A stretch of DNA of 64,000 nucleotides, taken from contig OZ038456.1 of NCBI GenBank assembly GCA_964036195.1, forward strand, positions 24,157,792 through 24,221,791, in the 5' to 3' direction. Each line of letters starts with the position of its first letter. Positions within the stretch are counted from its first letter, which is position 1. The position numbers were made by a program, and so were the translations under genes. The notes beneath the pieces are model-generated. The model did not search any database. It had not been told where the DNA came from and saw nothing but the letters and a program-made list of their open reading frames with translations. This document shows positions 25,301-37,600 of the stretch, piece by piece. This stretch comes from Sphaerolaimus hirsutus. Lineage: Eukaryota > Nematoda > Chromadorea > Monhysterida > Sphaerolaimidae.

Positions 25301-27104
25301 CGAATATCGAATATCGATATCGAGGGTCCATATCGTATCGATATCGAATATCGAGTTTCAGAAAAAAATATCGAATATCGAATATCGATATCGAAAAGTC
25401 ATATCGTCCCAACCCTAAACACCGGTAAACAACGACAAGGGTATAGGCGCCTGAAATAGGCGTATTATAACACATTTTTCACCCCCATCAACCCCCCTCA
25501 CAAACTTCATGTCACCCCCATCAACCCCCCTCACAAACATCATGTCACCCCCATCAACCCCCCCTCACAAACATCATGTCACCCCCATCAACCCCCCCCC
25601 CTCACAAACATCATGTCTATTCCACGGGTCCAACGGCTGCTGCATATGAGGGGGTGCGGGCCGGGGCACGGCCACAGGAGCACCCATATGCTGGGGGTGC
25701 TGCGTGTGCGGGGGAGGGGGGCCCATGTTGCCGGGACCCCCCATGGGACCCCCCTGGGGGACGACTGCTGGGGCGCCGGGGGCAGCGCCGCGGATGCGAC
25801 GTTCCTTTTCGGCTTCTGGGTCCACGTGCCAGTATCTTGGGGGGGGGGGGGTTGCATAGAAGAGAAATTAGCAAAAAAGTAAAAAGTCTATCCAGTAGGT
25901 CTTTTGCGAAATTCCATGTACAAATTCATCTTCAGGTTAAAATTGACTACAAATTGAATTTTGTGGCATTTTTGATGTCACAGCTACCATTTTGCATTTC
26001 ATCAGCAAGGGACTCAACGGCAGGGCAGATTTTGCGTAAAATTTCGCACACATTTGTTGCCGAATTTTATCTTGAAAATTTTCCATTAAATTACATTTTC
26101 ACACTCAAAATTCTTATAAATTACTGCGACACCGCAAGACGCATCCAACACACGACACGACGTTAAAAAATCTCAAAACCCAAAGCCCCCCAAAAAAAAA
26201 TCTCACCTGCACCTCTGTCCCCTCATGCACTTGCCCACTTTGTACTCCTTGCAGAAGGGGATGCCGTTGATGTTGTCCTTGACCGTGATGGCGGCGATGG
26301 CGCACGCGAGCTGCAGGGACACTTCCCCCGTGCGCTTGTACCTTTCCGCGTCTTCGCGAGTCGCGTGCACGTACCTGGGGGGCGGAGTCTATTTGGGGGC
26401 GGAGTCGGGGAGCTTTCTCTATTTTACAGGAAAAAACAGTTTGGCGCGTTAGGAGAATATCTATTCAAAATGAGTCAGACAATCTTGGGCGTGCTCATAC
26501 TCTGCAGAATGTCAAATGTTATGCAAAGTGTCGTGTAAAATGTCTAAAACTTTACTGGACATCTACCATTTTACATGTTTGTTCGTCAAGGTTTCTCTGG
26601 CACCACATTTAATCACAACTTAAGGGTAAGTAAGGCATCACAATGGCATGCTTTATTTACGTGTAAGGCGCTTTACGTTATTTATTTGGGGTGTTGGTTG
26701 GCACGGTGCCAAGTGGGTGGCGTGGGGGCTTTCAAGCGCTCCAGGCTTTCTCTTAAGAATGGAATTTTCAGCCCAAAAAGTCCCTCAAAAACCCCATCAA
26801 ACCTGCACGCGTCCCTTCGGCAGCCCCGATTCTGATAATCGATGCAAAAGTTGATTTCATCGCGATTTTTCGGCCTCTCCACATCGGGCGGGTGGAAAAA
26901 CTTGCATCTGGTCCCGCGGCTGCACACATTCTTCAAATAGTCCCGACACACGTCGCTGCGGTCCCAATCGTTTTGTACCGCGTTCGGATGTCCCTCGGAA
27001 TTTGCGGATTTGGACGGGGTGTGCTGGGCCGAATTGGAACCGGTCCCTGGTCCCGACGAATTTTCGGGACTGTGATCGCCGTTTTGCTTGCTGCCGGAAT
27101 TCAT
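19400..27104 (-). CDS. ZC3H10: ZC3H10-type CCCH zinc-finger RNA-binding protein
   Basis: Six exons (ATG to stop) join in phase: 27104-26803, 26374-26207, 25835-25610, 24458-24290, 21441-21272 and 19669-19400, giving 434 aa. Finger 1 is CRDYLKNVCSRGTRCKFFH (about aa 53-71). Finger 2 has C87, C95, C100 and H104; finger 3 has C142, C150, C156 and H160. A low-complexity Pro/Gly/Gln region follows, then a predicted coiled coil (AELERSNAELRKENDSLARE, about aa 300-320). A Gln/Pro-rich end closes with VHWSTVQMR. Finger spacing, coiled coil and overall length match metazoan ZC3H10, which in mammals binds RNA and is linked to microRNA control and mitochondrial gene regulation. Introns 1 and 2 both split the Arg codon after the third Cys of fingers 2 and 3. 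The GC-rich exons contrast with AT-rich introns full of MITEs. The start codon is the first ATG before finger 1. Terminal exon 6 is assigned by splice phase and composition, so it is less certain. Confidence 0.88.
19989..20420. mobile_element. hAT-like MITE, TSD ATCACACC, in ZC3H10 intron 5
   Basis: CAGGGACGTAGCCAGG and CCTGGCTACGCCACTG ends lie between exact ATCACACC copies (19981-19988 and 20421-20428). G/C runs such as GGGGGGCGCCCCCC stand next to the termini. It carries no transposase. A fragment of the same family is near 11970. Confidence 0.85.
20499..20631. mobile_element. Short GTTGAC-word MITE
   Basis: The inverted ends are GGAACCACACACAAACTAGT and TAGCATGTGTGGGCCC. The body consists of GTTGACA/TGTCAAC words such as AATTCGTGTCAAC in both orientations. 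It lies in ZC3H10 intron 5. Longer relatives are at 21975-23685, 17022-17262 and 54681-54870. Confidence 0.65.
21480..23865. mobile_element. TAGGG-family core split by a 1.7-kb GTTGAC-word element
   Basis: About 21590-21974 and 23686-23865 carry the conserved core and right end of the TAGGG family (ACATCGGCCAACCCTA at the right); the left end is decayed. Between them, 21975-23685 starts GGCGCTCCACACGGTGGTTG and ends GTCAACTAGCGTGTGCAGCG, with GTTGAC/GTCAAC words in both arms and an AT-rich middle. All of it lies in ZC3H10 intron 4. Confidence 0.7.
24654..25417. mobile_element. ATATCG-word hAT-like MITE, TSD AACACCGG
   Basis: TAGGGTTGGGACGATATATC and ATATCGTCCCAACCCTA ends lie between exact AACACCGG copies (24646-24653 and 25418-25425). 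Both arms are ATATCGAATATCGATATCGA arrays around an AT-rich core. It lies in ZC3H10 intron 3, so it probably lengthens that intron without touching the exons. Confidence 0.88.
25480..25615 (-). repeat. About 33-bp tandem repeat copying the ZC3H10 exon 3 donor
   Basis: Four tandem copies of a unit ending CTCACAAACATCATGTCA on the + strand, with variable C runs. On the gene's strand each unit repeats ACATGAT|GTTTGTGAGGGG, which includes the last bases of exon 3 and its 5' splice site. The copy farthest from the exon reads GAAGTTTG and has lost the GT context. Use of a distal donor would add Val-Cys-Glu-Gly codons and reach a TGA. Confidence 0.75.
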
Positions 27105-27980
27105 GATTTTGGGGCGATTTTTTGGTGGTGAGTTTTGATTGATCGGTTTTTGGAGGGGTTAAAAAGCGAACCAAGCCGACTTTTTTCTTTCTTTTTTATT
27201 GTTTTGTTTATTCTAGAGATTTGGATACGGTTCTTTAGTTTCGGATACTGGAATGTTGAGCAGTTTTCGGGTAAACCGTTCTGAGCCATTTCCCAACTTA
27301 TTTTTATCATAGCTACCTAATCTGAATAAAAAAGCTCTAGGTTATTCTGATCACTTTAAGTATTCATTGGCGGAAATCGGTATATCTCCAAAACTGTACA
27401 TCTCCGCAAATGTTCATGTGACCGCAAAAGGAACGTCCGAGAAATGAATTAACACTGTCATTATCCAATCAAAAGTTATAGCGCTTCAAACTTCCGGATG
27501 CCAGCCATACAAAAACCGCATGAACACGAACAGCAATGCATGTGACTTTCAAACTTCATATTTTGGCTGACGTGCAATTTTAGCCAAAAGTTACGTGCGA
27601 CAGTGGAAATGTTGAAAGCGGAAGCACACAGGAACAGACTTTCGTGTGAAAAATACATTGTAAAAAAATATATACGTGTTTTGTCATCAAGAGAGTGATA
27701 AATATCATAGTCTATTACTATCACTTATCACATATAAATGTATTACAAAAATCACGCACACGCGGTAGAGGTGCTGCTAGGGCCGGCATATGGTTCGTCT
27801 ACAGTAAATCCTAGAATAAGTCCCCGGGGGAGTTATTTTTTCGTCAAATATTTTTGACGGGCGGACTTATTCGAGGGGGCGTTTTTTTTCGTCACAATAT
27901 TCAGGAAATTTTTTAAAAATTGATTTGTGTGAACAGGTTAAAGTAAATTCATCAATCCATCTCAGAATCATTCAAATACC
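27105..27980. other. ZC3H10 upstream region
   Basis: This is the presumed promoter and 5' UTR of the leftward ZC3H10 gene. It is AT-rich with pyrimidine runs near 27180-27200. I see no clear TATA box or CpG island. A CCCCGGGGGAGTTATTTTTTC fragment near 27820 resembles the CCGTATTT word families. No other gene is seen. Confidence 0.4.
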
Positions 27981-28218
27981 TACCGTATTTCCTCGAAATA
28001 CCCCCTCGTTTGACCCCCCCCCCTCTCGAGACCACTATGAAACAATCACCCCCCCCCCCTCGAAATACCCCCCGCTCGTTTAACCACCCCCCTCTCGAGA
28101 CCACTATGAAACAATCACCCCCCCCCCCTCGAAATACCCCCCCTCGTTTAACCACCCCCCCTCTCGGGACCACTATGAAACAATCACCCCCCGGGGGGTA
28201 TTTCGAGGAAATACGGTA
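27981..28218. mobile_element. Complete short TACCGTATTTCCTCG MITE
   Basis: It runs from TACCGTATTTCCTCGAAATA to TATTTCGAGGAAATACGGTA with TA borders. The interior repeats CCCCTCGAAATACCCC and CTCTCGAGACCACTATGAAA three times. Because it is complete and only 238 bp long, it is a good reference copy for the family. Confidence 0.8.
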
Positions 28219-29182
28219 TACGCGAACTGAACAACAAAAAACGATATACGGCTACACACTGCATACATAAACAAGAGCGTGCTGTAAGCGTAACATTCTT
28301 TAGTGTTTATCGTTGCACACTGCACCCCCGTTGCGGCGTGTTACCAACTCGTCATAATCCATATTGTCATGTTCTCTGTTGTCAAGCGCCGAATCGTTAT
28401 GGTCTTCAATTGGCATTGTCTATATTGTGAACATAGGCGGCGCACGGTCCCAATTTGCGCTTGTGACATTCACAATGGGCAAAATTTCCCCTTGTGGCAC
28501 CTTTTATCAGAGCCCTTATGTGAATTTGGCAGCCAGCCAATAACTTTGAAATCTCTATAAATATATATAAAGGTGGCTAAAAATAGGTATATAATCATGG
28601 GTATATACATGAAAACAGTGATTATAAAGGTGAAATGGAGCAAATTTCAACGATTTTGAGCTAATTTTGGGCATTCGCTCTCATTTGTACATGGTCGGGC
28701 TGAAAAGTCCCCGGGCAATGCTCGCCATTCGCGCTAGGGGTAAGCTACGGTTATAAAATTTTAGCACGTTGATATATCAGGTGTTTTGAGTTTTCACCCA
28801 AAATTTCACCCCTCTAGCTCCACCCACTGCGGAACTGTGGGGGTTACAATTTCGGTCATTTTGTACTGATGTACAAATGGTGCTCTAGCTCAACGCTGCT
28901 TTAAGTTGTGGTCATGAAACTTTGGCTAGTGTAAGCCACCAGTGTTGGCAATGTGCCAGCACTAACCAACATTAGCTATGATATCATAAGCCTAGTCCAT
29001 ATTGCCATTACTGCCACTACTCTCACTACCAAATTCATCATTCTGCCTCTATGGTTGGTCAATATAGGTTAATACAGGAGGCGTTTTTCATGCACACTGC
29101 TGTTGAACACAGGTAATGTGTCCACTACAGATTAGTAATGAAACACAAATGAAATTTAATTGACATAATAATTTACTGCACA

Positions 29183-30471
29183 TGTGCTGACCGTGGCAAA
29201 ATGAATGGATAAAGAAATACAGAGAATTGATAATTAGGCTCATATTTACATATTTACTTATTTGCACTCTTTTACAATTTATGCACTATATTTATTTACC
29301 ACGCAAATTGTATTTCCTGCACTATATTATTTACTCATGGAGAATATTCAATTAGGAAAGTGTTCTATAAGTTATTGATAGATTCATGTGGAATGTTTAG
29401 GTTAAAGGGTCAAATAAGTTATTATTAGGTGTATTAATATAAATTAGGCTCATTCAACTCGCCGTAATTTTCTGATCATGATTATACATACATTTGCATA
29501 GTTTACTTGCAGTTTACAAAAGTCAAATCTCGTAAATATTTACGTGCTGCGTAATTATCTAGGCCAGCGTCCTAATAGAGAAATGGTGCCCTGCGTGCAA
29601 CTAGCATTTACTTTACAAAGCCCTTCGCATAGGTATAATTGTCATAACCCTGTTCACAACTATTTATATTTACTTAATAATTATAATACCTTGCTCAATC
29701 GAATATATTATAAACTCTGCTCAATTACAATACCCATTTACCTCAAATAAGTCCCAATTTGCTAGATTATTCAACATACGTTTCCAGGAAGTGATTATTA
29801 TTATCATGTTGAATATACCTTATTCTATTTACGTCATTAGGAACATTTACACTACTATTTACAGTTTTCAAACCCTATTTTATTAGTTCCAATGTGCGTC
29901 AATGTTTTCTGACAAATTGAAGCAAATTAGTAAATCGGCCGAGTTTGCCGACTTTGCGCCTCTCAAGATTAATAGTTTTCTATTAGCCCAATTTGTACTT
30001 GGTATTTCTTTACCATAATTGTTTGAATGTATGCACGCGCGGTATAAGGCAACTGTTTCGGCTAGATGTGTTTATTTGTTGCATTCATGTCCTATTTGTG
30101 CATTTGTATTAGGAAATTACTGTAGCTGTTTTTCTATACGTGATTTCCGTGTCTTAGCTACTTTGAGAGTTTTTACTTCAGTCTGCGGACCCACCCCAAG
30201 TGAACAAAATAAGCTAGCGATAGAAACTTCGACTAGGAAGCTCGCTAGGCTTTGCGCTTTTGTAACACGCTGTATCTGATCGAAATAAAGTACCTGAAAC
30301 AATTCGAACCCCCTTTCAACACGCAATCACGAAATAAACTCAACTTGGCTGTCGACAAGTGGACGTTCGGCTACAACGGGAAATCAACCACTCTAAAGGC
30401 CGTTTCTCACTACGGTCTTGGAGCTGCTGGATTCGGTGGTAGAAGACGCTGACTTCGGTGGCTTCATCACA
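29183..30471 (+). repeat. 5' LTR of the BEL/Pao element
   Basis: 1289 bp starting TGTGCTGACCGTGGC and ending GGCTTCATCACA. A poly(A) signal AATAAA lies at 30284-30289. Small frames within it recur identically in the other LTR and are not taken as genes. Confidence 0.93.
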
Positions 30472-31699
30472 TGGCGCAGCGAGCAGGGTGATTGCATGAC
30501 ATTGTGCTATCACCAAGCCGGAACGGACATTGTGTGGCAGTTGGCAGAACTTCAAAAGTCCTGCTGAACATCAATTGGCCTTGGCTGAGCGTTGGCTGTT
30601 GATTTGCAGACAGCATTGTGCCAGAGTCACGGCACTCCTGTCTACATCTTGGGAGCGGTTCTACGCTCACGCGCGGAGGACACTGGAGTTCTGACAAGTC
30701 TGTCAGGATTTCAGGCAGCTTTCACCAGTGTTCTGGCAAGGTGCTAGACGCTGGGCGGCACCGGCATTTGACAAGGAGTCATTGTCGGACGGTGGTCAAA
30801 CTTTCGCTGGACGCTCCTGGACATCTGGACTCCAGTGACCGCTCGCACGTCCTTCCTATGCCAAGGGAGGGTGACCTGACGGAGACAGGATCGCCACAGA
30901 GCCACGCTAGTCAAAGGGCTGTTTTTTGGGCATTCGCGGAGGTCCCTCGCTCCACTGGGTAAGAGTGGACTCATACCTCGGAAGTGCAAAAGTAGGGGTA
31001 TCAGTGTACAAAGGGCTGTAGCTGACAGAGGGCTGTAGCTGACAGAGAGTGGATTTGAAAACCAAGTATTAGGATACTTGGTAGCATGTAGGGGCTTTGC
31101 GGAGCTCCCATCAAATATACACGCTGTGCCTGCTCGGTACCATCAGATCAGACAGCACAAAAGTGCCAGAATACTGCATTGCACAGGCGCAATTGCAGAG
31201 CAGTGTACAGAAACACTGCCCAGAATCGGAAAGTGCACCAGAGTGCACAGGAACGTGTCACAGGCGACACGGCAAGCGCAGCACTGCGCACAGCGGCACA
31301 GGAGCCGCTCAGGAAAGCAAGTGGCCGGCGTGGTCACAAGGCACACAGGCGTGCCAGAAAGAGCGCCAGAGCGCTCAGAAAGAGTGTGTACGGACCCTCC
31401 TTGGGCGCACACTGCTGGGCAAATAAATTGTTTATTGTCCAGGTGGATTTGACCAGTGTGTTGAAGTCAACGCGTGTAAACAATCACGTCAGGGGCTTTA
31501 GGAACACACCTGGTGCCAGTGCAGTAAAGGTCAACGCGTGAGAACACGTCAGGGGCCTGTAGGACTGCATTGGTATTGTGCGTGGCACAACAAATCCGTG
31601 GTGCACAGAGCACCACACAGAAAGACGCAGAGAAGCGTCCCAAGCGTCACAAGCGACGCACTATAAAGAGAAACAGTGAAGGAAAATTCATCAGCGAAA

Positions 31700-34600
31700 A
31701 TGGTTTCGCCAACAGGTCACATCAGAAAGACCCTGGGGCCAGCAAAGCACAGGGTGGAAAGTAGATTGGCAAGAGAATTTGCCAAGTATGACCTGGAGCT
31801 ATTTGCGGAAGCATCAAAGGAAGATAAGAGAACAGAGATGAGAAGAGTGATTGCAACTATCAAACAGGAGGGTGCAAAATTGGAAAGTGCAATGACTGCA
31901 GTGAGAACTCAATTTGACGCATGGAGGGACATCGTCAAGGACATTGATGAACCCGACCAGTTGGAACAAGAACAGAAGATATACCAAGACTCATATGAGG
32001 AGTATGCAAACATGTCAGACTTGGTGACACAGAAAATTGCAGCCATGAATGTATACATCGAAGAGTTGCAAGACATGATCCAGCAACAGAGCGGAAATAC
32101 CATGTATGAAGTCAATACAGCATTCATACAGCAGATGGCTGCCCAGATGGCTCTGACAGCTCAGGGAGCTGCTCCGGGGGCCAGTTCAACCAATGTAACC
32201 ACAGCAAAGAGCGTCAAATTACAGAAACTGGAAGTGGAACAGTTTACTGGGGAAATTGTCAAATTTAGATCATGGTGGCAAATGTTCGAATCCCACATTC
32301 ACAATCGGACAGATTTGGAGGACATTTCCAAGTTTTCATACTTGAGGAGCTTGCTGAAAGGCTCAGCATTTGGCATGATCAGTGGATTGAGTGTGACCGC
32401 AGAGAATTATGCACCCGCAATTGCAATGCTCAAAAAGAGATATGACCAGCCAGTTGTGGTCAGAAACACGCTGATGAGTAATATCATGAAGCTGCGACAG
32501 GCCAGGAATACCTGTCAGGATATGAGAATTTTGTTTGATGCAATTGAAAGGCTGCTCCAGCAGTTGGAGTCACTGGGTGAATCAGTGGAACATCCAATGC
32601 TGTTGAGCCAGCTACAACAGAAAGTGCCACCCGAGGTTCTCAGAGAAATCCAGAAGGAACAGGGAACTGAGGAAGCCTTGACGGTGGAAAATTTCAGAAA
32701 GCTGTTTGGCAAGCAGCTAGCGCTCAGTGAGGCTGTACAGCACGCACAGCAAACTGAGGCACCAGTTCAGCAATCGCGCCAAGGGTTTGGGAATAATCCC
32801 CGCGCACAGCAATTCAATAATCGGTTTCAAGGCAATGGGAACCGATTCAGAGGGCCAGAGAACCCAAGGACCAGCACAGGGAGCATGTCTGTGATCCAGA
32901 ATGGACAGAGTGCACCACAGGCTGGATTCATGAATCCTGGGAGGCCGTGTGTGTTCTGCAATGACACACAGCAGTTACACTTTAATGATAAGTGTCCAAA
33001 GTTCAAAACTGCCAGAGAAAGGAGAGTGATTTTGTCAAAGGCAGAGCGATGCCTGAGATGCCTGCAGAAAGGGCATTACATGAATCAATGTCAATTTACG
33101 AGAAATTGTTTCTATTGCAAGTCCAATAGGCACCACACTGCGGTGTGCCCAGAGAAATTTGGTGACAATGGCAATGGAAACGCTGGACGGCAAATTCCAG
33201 CGTTCAGAGCAAATGGTCAACAGAATGGCCAGCAATCAGCAAACAATGGCAGAAAGTCTGTGCCGACGGCCGGTCGACCAGCACAGAGCCAACAGAGAAA
33301 AGCCACAGTGAATTGTGTCACTGTGGAAGAAGCTGGACCAGAAATGGTAGAGACAGAAACCATATCCAGCACAGTGGTTACAGAACCAAATACAAAGCAA
33401 CAAAATACGTCAGTGAACCTGTCAGTAAACAGGAATATGTCAATGTTGATGACAGCCAGAACCGTGATTGAGGCTTCAGAAATGGATACAGAGATGGAGC
33501 CTGAACAGCCACCACTACAGATTCAAGCGTTCCTGGACACAGGATCCCAGGGAACGTACATGTCAGAGAAAGTGGCCAAGAAACTCAATTTGAAGAGTAC
33601 AGGTGAACACCACATCCAGGTGTACACATTCGGAAATGAAAAGCCGCACTATAAAGTAGTACAGCAAGTGGAATTCAGAATGCGGCTCAGAAATGGCCAG
33701 AAAGTGGAAATGGTGGCAGATGTGGTCCCGACGTTGACCACAGAACAAGTCAAAGTGCCTGTATCAGAACAGGACGAAAAGTACCTGCAGAAGTACTTCC
33801 CGGATGAGAGTTACTTTGCAGACAGAATTCCCAAGGAAAAGGGGACAGAGTGCAAGTTCAAGCCAGACATTATAGTGGGCTTGAATTATTTCTGGGACTT
33901 GATGTCCAGAAACACCAGCACCACCAAACTTCCGTCAGGATTGTATGTCATTCCATCAGAATTGGGATTGCTGATGGGAGGTGGGCAGCTGATGAGCAAC
34001 AGAAATCAATGGACCACGGATGGCGCATATCCGGTGGTGGTTAATACAATTGTGCATCAAATTCAGAGAGAAAAGTGGTACGAGGAAGCACCGTTGTCAA
34101 TTGCTCCTGTACCAAATGTCAAGGATATGGATAGACTGGATACCATTGGCATAATGGACCAGCCAGACCTCGTCGAGGATGATGAGGCCATCAAGCAATT
34201 CAATGAGGGTGTACAGAGAAATCCAGATGGACGGTACTCTGTAAAGTTCATGTACAAACCAAATTTGCATGAACTCCCAGATAACAAAGCAATGGCGTTC
34301 AAAAGGTTCAGATACCTCACCAATAGGCTCAAGAGAGACCCAGAATTACTGGAGAAAATTCAGACAATCATGAAAACGCAAGAGGAGCAAGGAGTGATTG
34401 AGAAGGTTCAAGAGGATATTATGGATGGCAGAAAGTTCCATATATTGCCTCATCAACCAGTGATAACGCCAGAGAAAACTACCACAAAGGTCAGAGAGGT
34501 ATATGATGCCTCAGCAAAACCGCCAGGCATGCCAAGCTTGAATGAATGCATGTATCGCGGTCCAGTGATACTACCACAGCTGGTAGGGATGCTGATGCGA

Positions 34601-37600
34601 TTCCGGTTGCATGGAATCGCCCTGGTTGCAGACATAGAGAAAGCATTTCTGCAGATTAGTCTGCAGGACAGTGACAGAGATGTGACAAGATTTCTGTGGT
34701 ACAAAGATCCCACGAAACCATCTATGGAGGACAATATTCAGATTTACAGATTTGCCAGAGTACCATTTGGTATAATCTGCAGCCCAGCGCTGCTGGCGCT
34801 GACAGTCAGATACCATCTGAATCAAGCTGGCACAGAAAATGCAAAATTGATCGATGAAAATCTGTATGTGGATAATTTGATCCTCAGTGTAGATACAGAG
34901 CAGAAAGCAATCGAATTGTACCAGGAATCCAAAGTGCTGTTCACAGAGGCACAGATGAATCTGAGAGAATGGAACAGCAACAATAAGAGTTTTACTTGGC
35001 AATTGGCAGAGTCAGATGTAGCCAAGGAAATTGTCACAACAGTCCTAGGAATGAAATGGGACACAGAGAGCGACCAGATGTGGCTGAAAACGCCAAAAAC
35101 AGTTCAGCAATCACAATTATCAGAAACTGACCAGAAAATCAAACTTCCCACGAAAAGGACAGTTGCAAAGGTGACTGCGGGATGTTTTGATCCAATGGGA
35201 CTTGTCAGTCCTGTCCTACTGCCAGCAAAGAGATTTTTGCAGACGTTATGGCATTCAGGACCAAGTGCCAAAGAATGGGACACACCCCTGTCTGAGGAAC
35301 AGACAGCAATTTGGCAGCAATTAGAGACAGAATTGCTCAAAGTTGGACAGATCAAGTTCAATAGAAATTTGAGTTATCAGAGTGGTGCAGATGCACAACT
35401 GCACATTTTCGTCGATGCCTCAGCAATGGCATACAGCGCAGCGGCATACATATGCCAGAAAACAGAAAATGACAGCGGCACGTCAAGCCTGCTGTACTCC
35501 AGATTGAGACTCGCTCCAAAGAAACCAGAAGTGACAATTCCACGGCTGGAATTGTTAGCAATGTTGATCGGCAGCAGAATGTCAAAGTTTATTCACAAAG
35601 AGCTCAAGGACGTCAAATTCAGTCAAACAGTTGTATGGTCAGATTCAACCTGTTGTCTGAAGTGGCTGACAACAGCGAAGCCACTGGCATGTTTTGTCAA
35701 GAACAGATTGGATGAAATCAGGAAAATTCAGAGTGAGACAGAGAACATGCACATCAGACACATCGCAGGACTGGAGAACCCAGCTGACATGGCCACAAGA
35801 GGCATGAATATGTCAGAGTTGGAAGGCAGTAACCTGTGGTGGAAGGGGCCAGAATGGCTAATGACTGGAGAGTGGCCAGAGCCGAAAGTGGAGCCAGTTA
35901 CGCCAGAAGTAATGGCAGAAATCAAGAAAGAAGAACTCAAGTTCCCAAAAGCCAGTCCAATTTACCTGGGCGCCACACAGCAAGTGGCCAGTGACCCAGA
36001 TGTCAGCAATGTGCAAATTTATGAAAGCAGGCAAAGCAACCCATTGGGAATTGAGGTTCAGAGATTTTCATCACTGACAAAATTACTGGATGCAACAGTA
36101 TACGTGATGAGATTTGTGCGACAGATGCACAAAAAGCGCAGCAAAAATGACAGTCAGAATGGATTGTCAGAAATCATGAAAAGTATCTGTGGTACAATAA
36201 AACCACAGGGAATTATCAGTATTGAAGAGAGAGAGATTGCGTTGAAATATTGGATCAAAGTGACGCAACAGAATCATTACAAAGGAGTGGCAGAGATTCT
36301 GGCAACAGGCCACAGCAAAGGCAGCCATAATGGCAAGAAAACAGCTGCAGACCAGCAGTTGATCAAATGGCTCAATATGCAAATGCATCAGGATGGAATC
36401 CTGAAGTGCCACGGCAGAATGGAGCATACTGACCCACAGGAGGTCACAGTGCCACTCATACTGTTGCCAGCAATGGCTACAGTGACTCAGCTGATCGTCA
36501 GAGACCAGCATGAGAAGTTGATGCACGCAGGAGTGCAACACACATTGGCAGCGATTAGACAAAAGTACTGGATTACACAGGGCAGACGGGTGATCTACAA
36601 TGTGACCAGAACCTGCCCAACCTGTAAGAAATTGGGAGCGAAGCCGTACCAGCTTCCACCAATGCCGGATTTACCAGAAACCAGAATTCAGAGAGCTAGA
36701 CCGTTCCAGTACACGGGCTTGGATTATTTGGGACCAGTTTGGTACAAAGTGGACAAAGATCACAGGAAAATGTGGATCTGTTTGTTCACATGTATGGTGA
36801 CACGTGCAGTTCACCTGGAAAGTGTGCTGGACATGACAGCACAGGAATTCCTGAATGCAGTCAGGAGATTCATCGCCAGGCGCGGAAAGCCTGAGGCAGT
36901 GATTTCAGACAATGCAACGCAATTCAAATTAACAGAGAAAGTGCTCAGCTCAAGCACTGACAAGGCCATTAATACTGGGAAAGAATGGTCAGAGATGGTC
37001 AAAAGTGGAGCAGTACAGACTTACTGCTCACAGCAACAAATCCAGTGGAACATGACTACTCCTATGGCACCATGGCAGGGAGGAGTCTATGAGAGAATGG
37101 TGGGCATCACCAAGAAACATTTCAAGGCAGCTGTGGGGCACAGAATGTTAACCCTACAAGAATTGTTGACACTTCTGCCAGAAGTTGAGGCAGTGATCAA
37201 CAGCAGGCCAATCTCTTACATCTATGGTGATGTAAAAAGTCTCAGAGTGCTGACGCCAAAGGACTTCCTGACAGGGGAAGGTCAGATTGGAGCACCACAG
37301 TTTGACGCAGACAAAGATGGAGAATTTGTGCCCAGAATGGATAACGCAGCGAAACTGCAGAAATATTGGGAGACAACCCAGCAAACTTTGGATAAGTTCT
37401 GGGACTTGTGGCATCAAGAGTATATCCCGAGCTTGAGGGAAAGAACTCAGGTGACGCACAAACATGGCAGATTGACAGCGACGCAAGAACCCAAAGTGAA
37501 TGAAGTTGTGCTGATTTATGAAGAGAACATGCCCAGAGGTGCATGGAGGATGGGTCGCATCGAGCAGTTAGAATCCAGCAAAGATGGACAGATTCGCTCA

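Noticed and set aside
25574..26166. + strand frame of 196 codons and others over ZC3H10 exon 3
   Set aside because: GC-rich antisense of a real exon; no protein features of its own.
30019..30279. 86-codon frame in the LTR
   Set aside because: Repeated in the other LTR at 41283-41543, with no start context or family; not counted as a gene.
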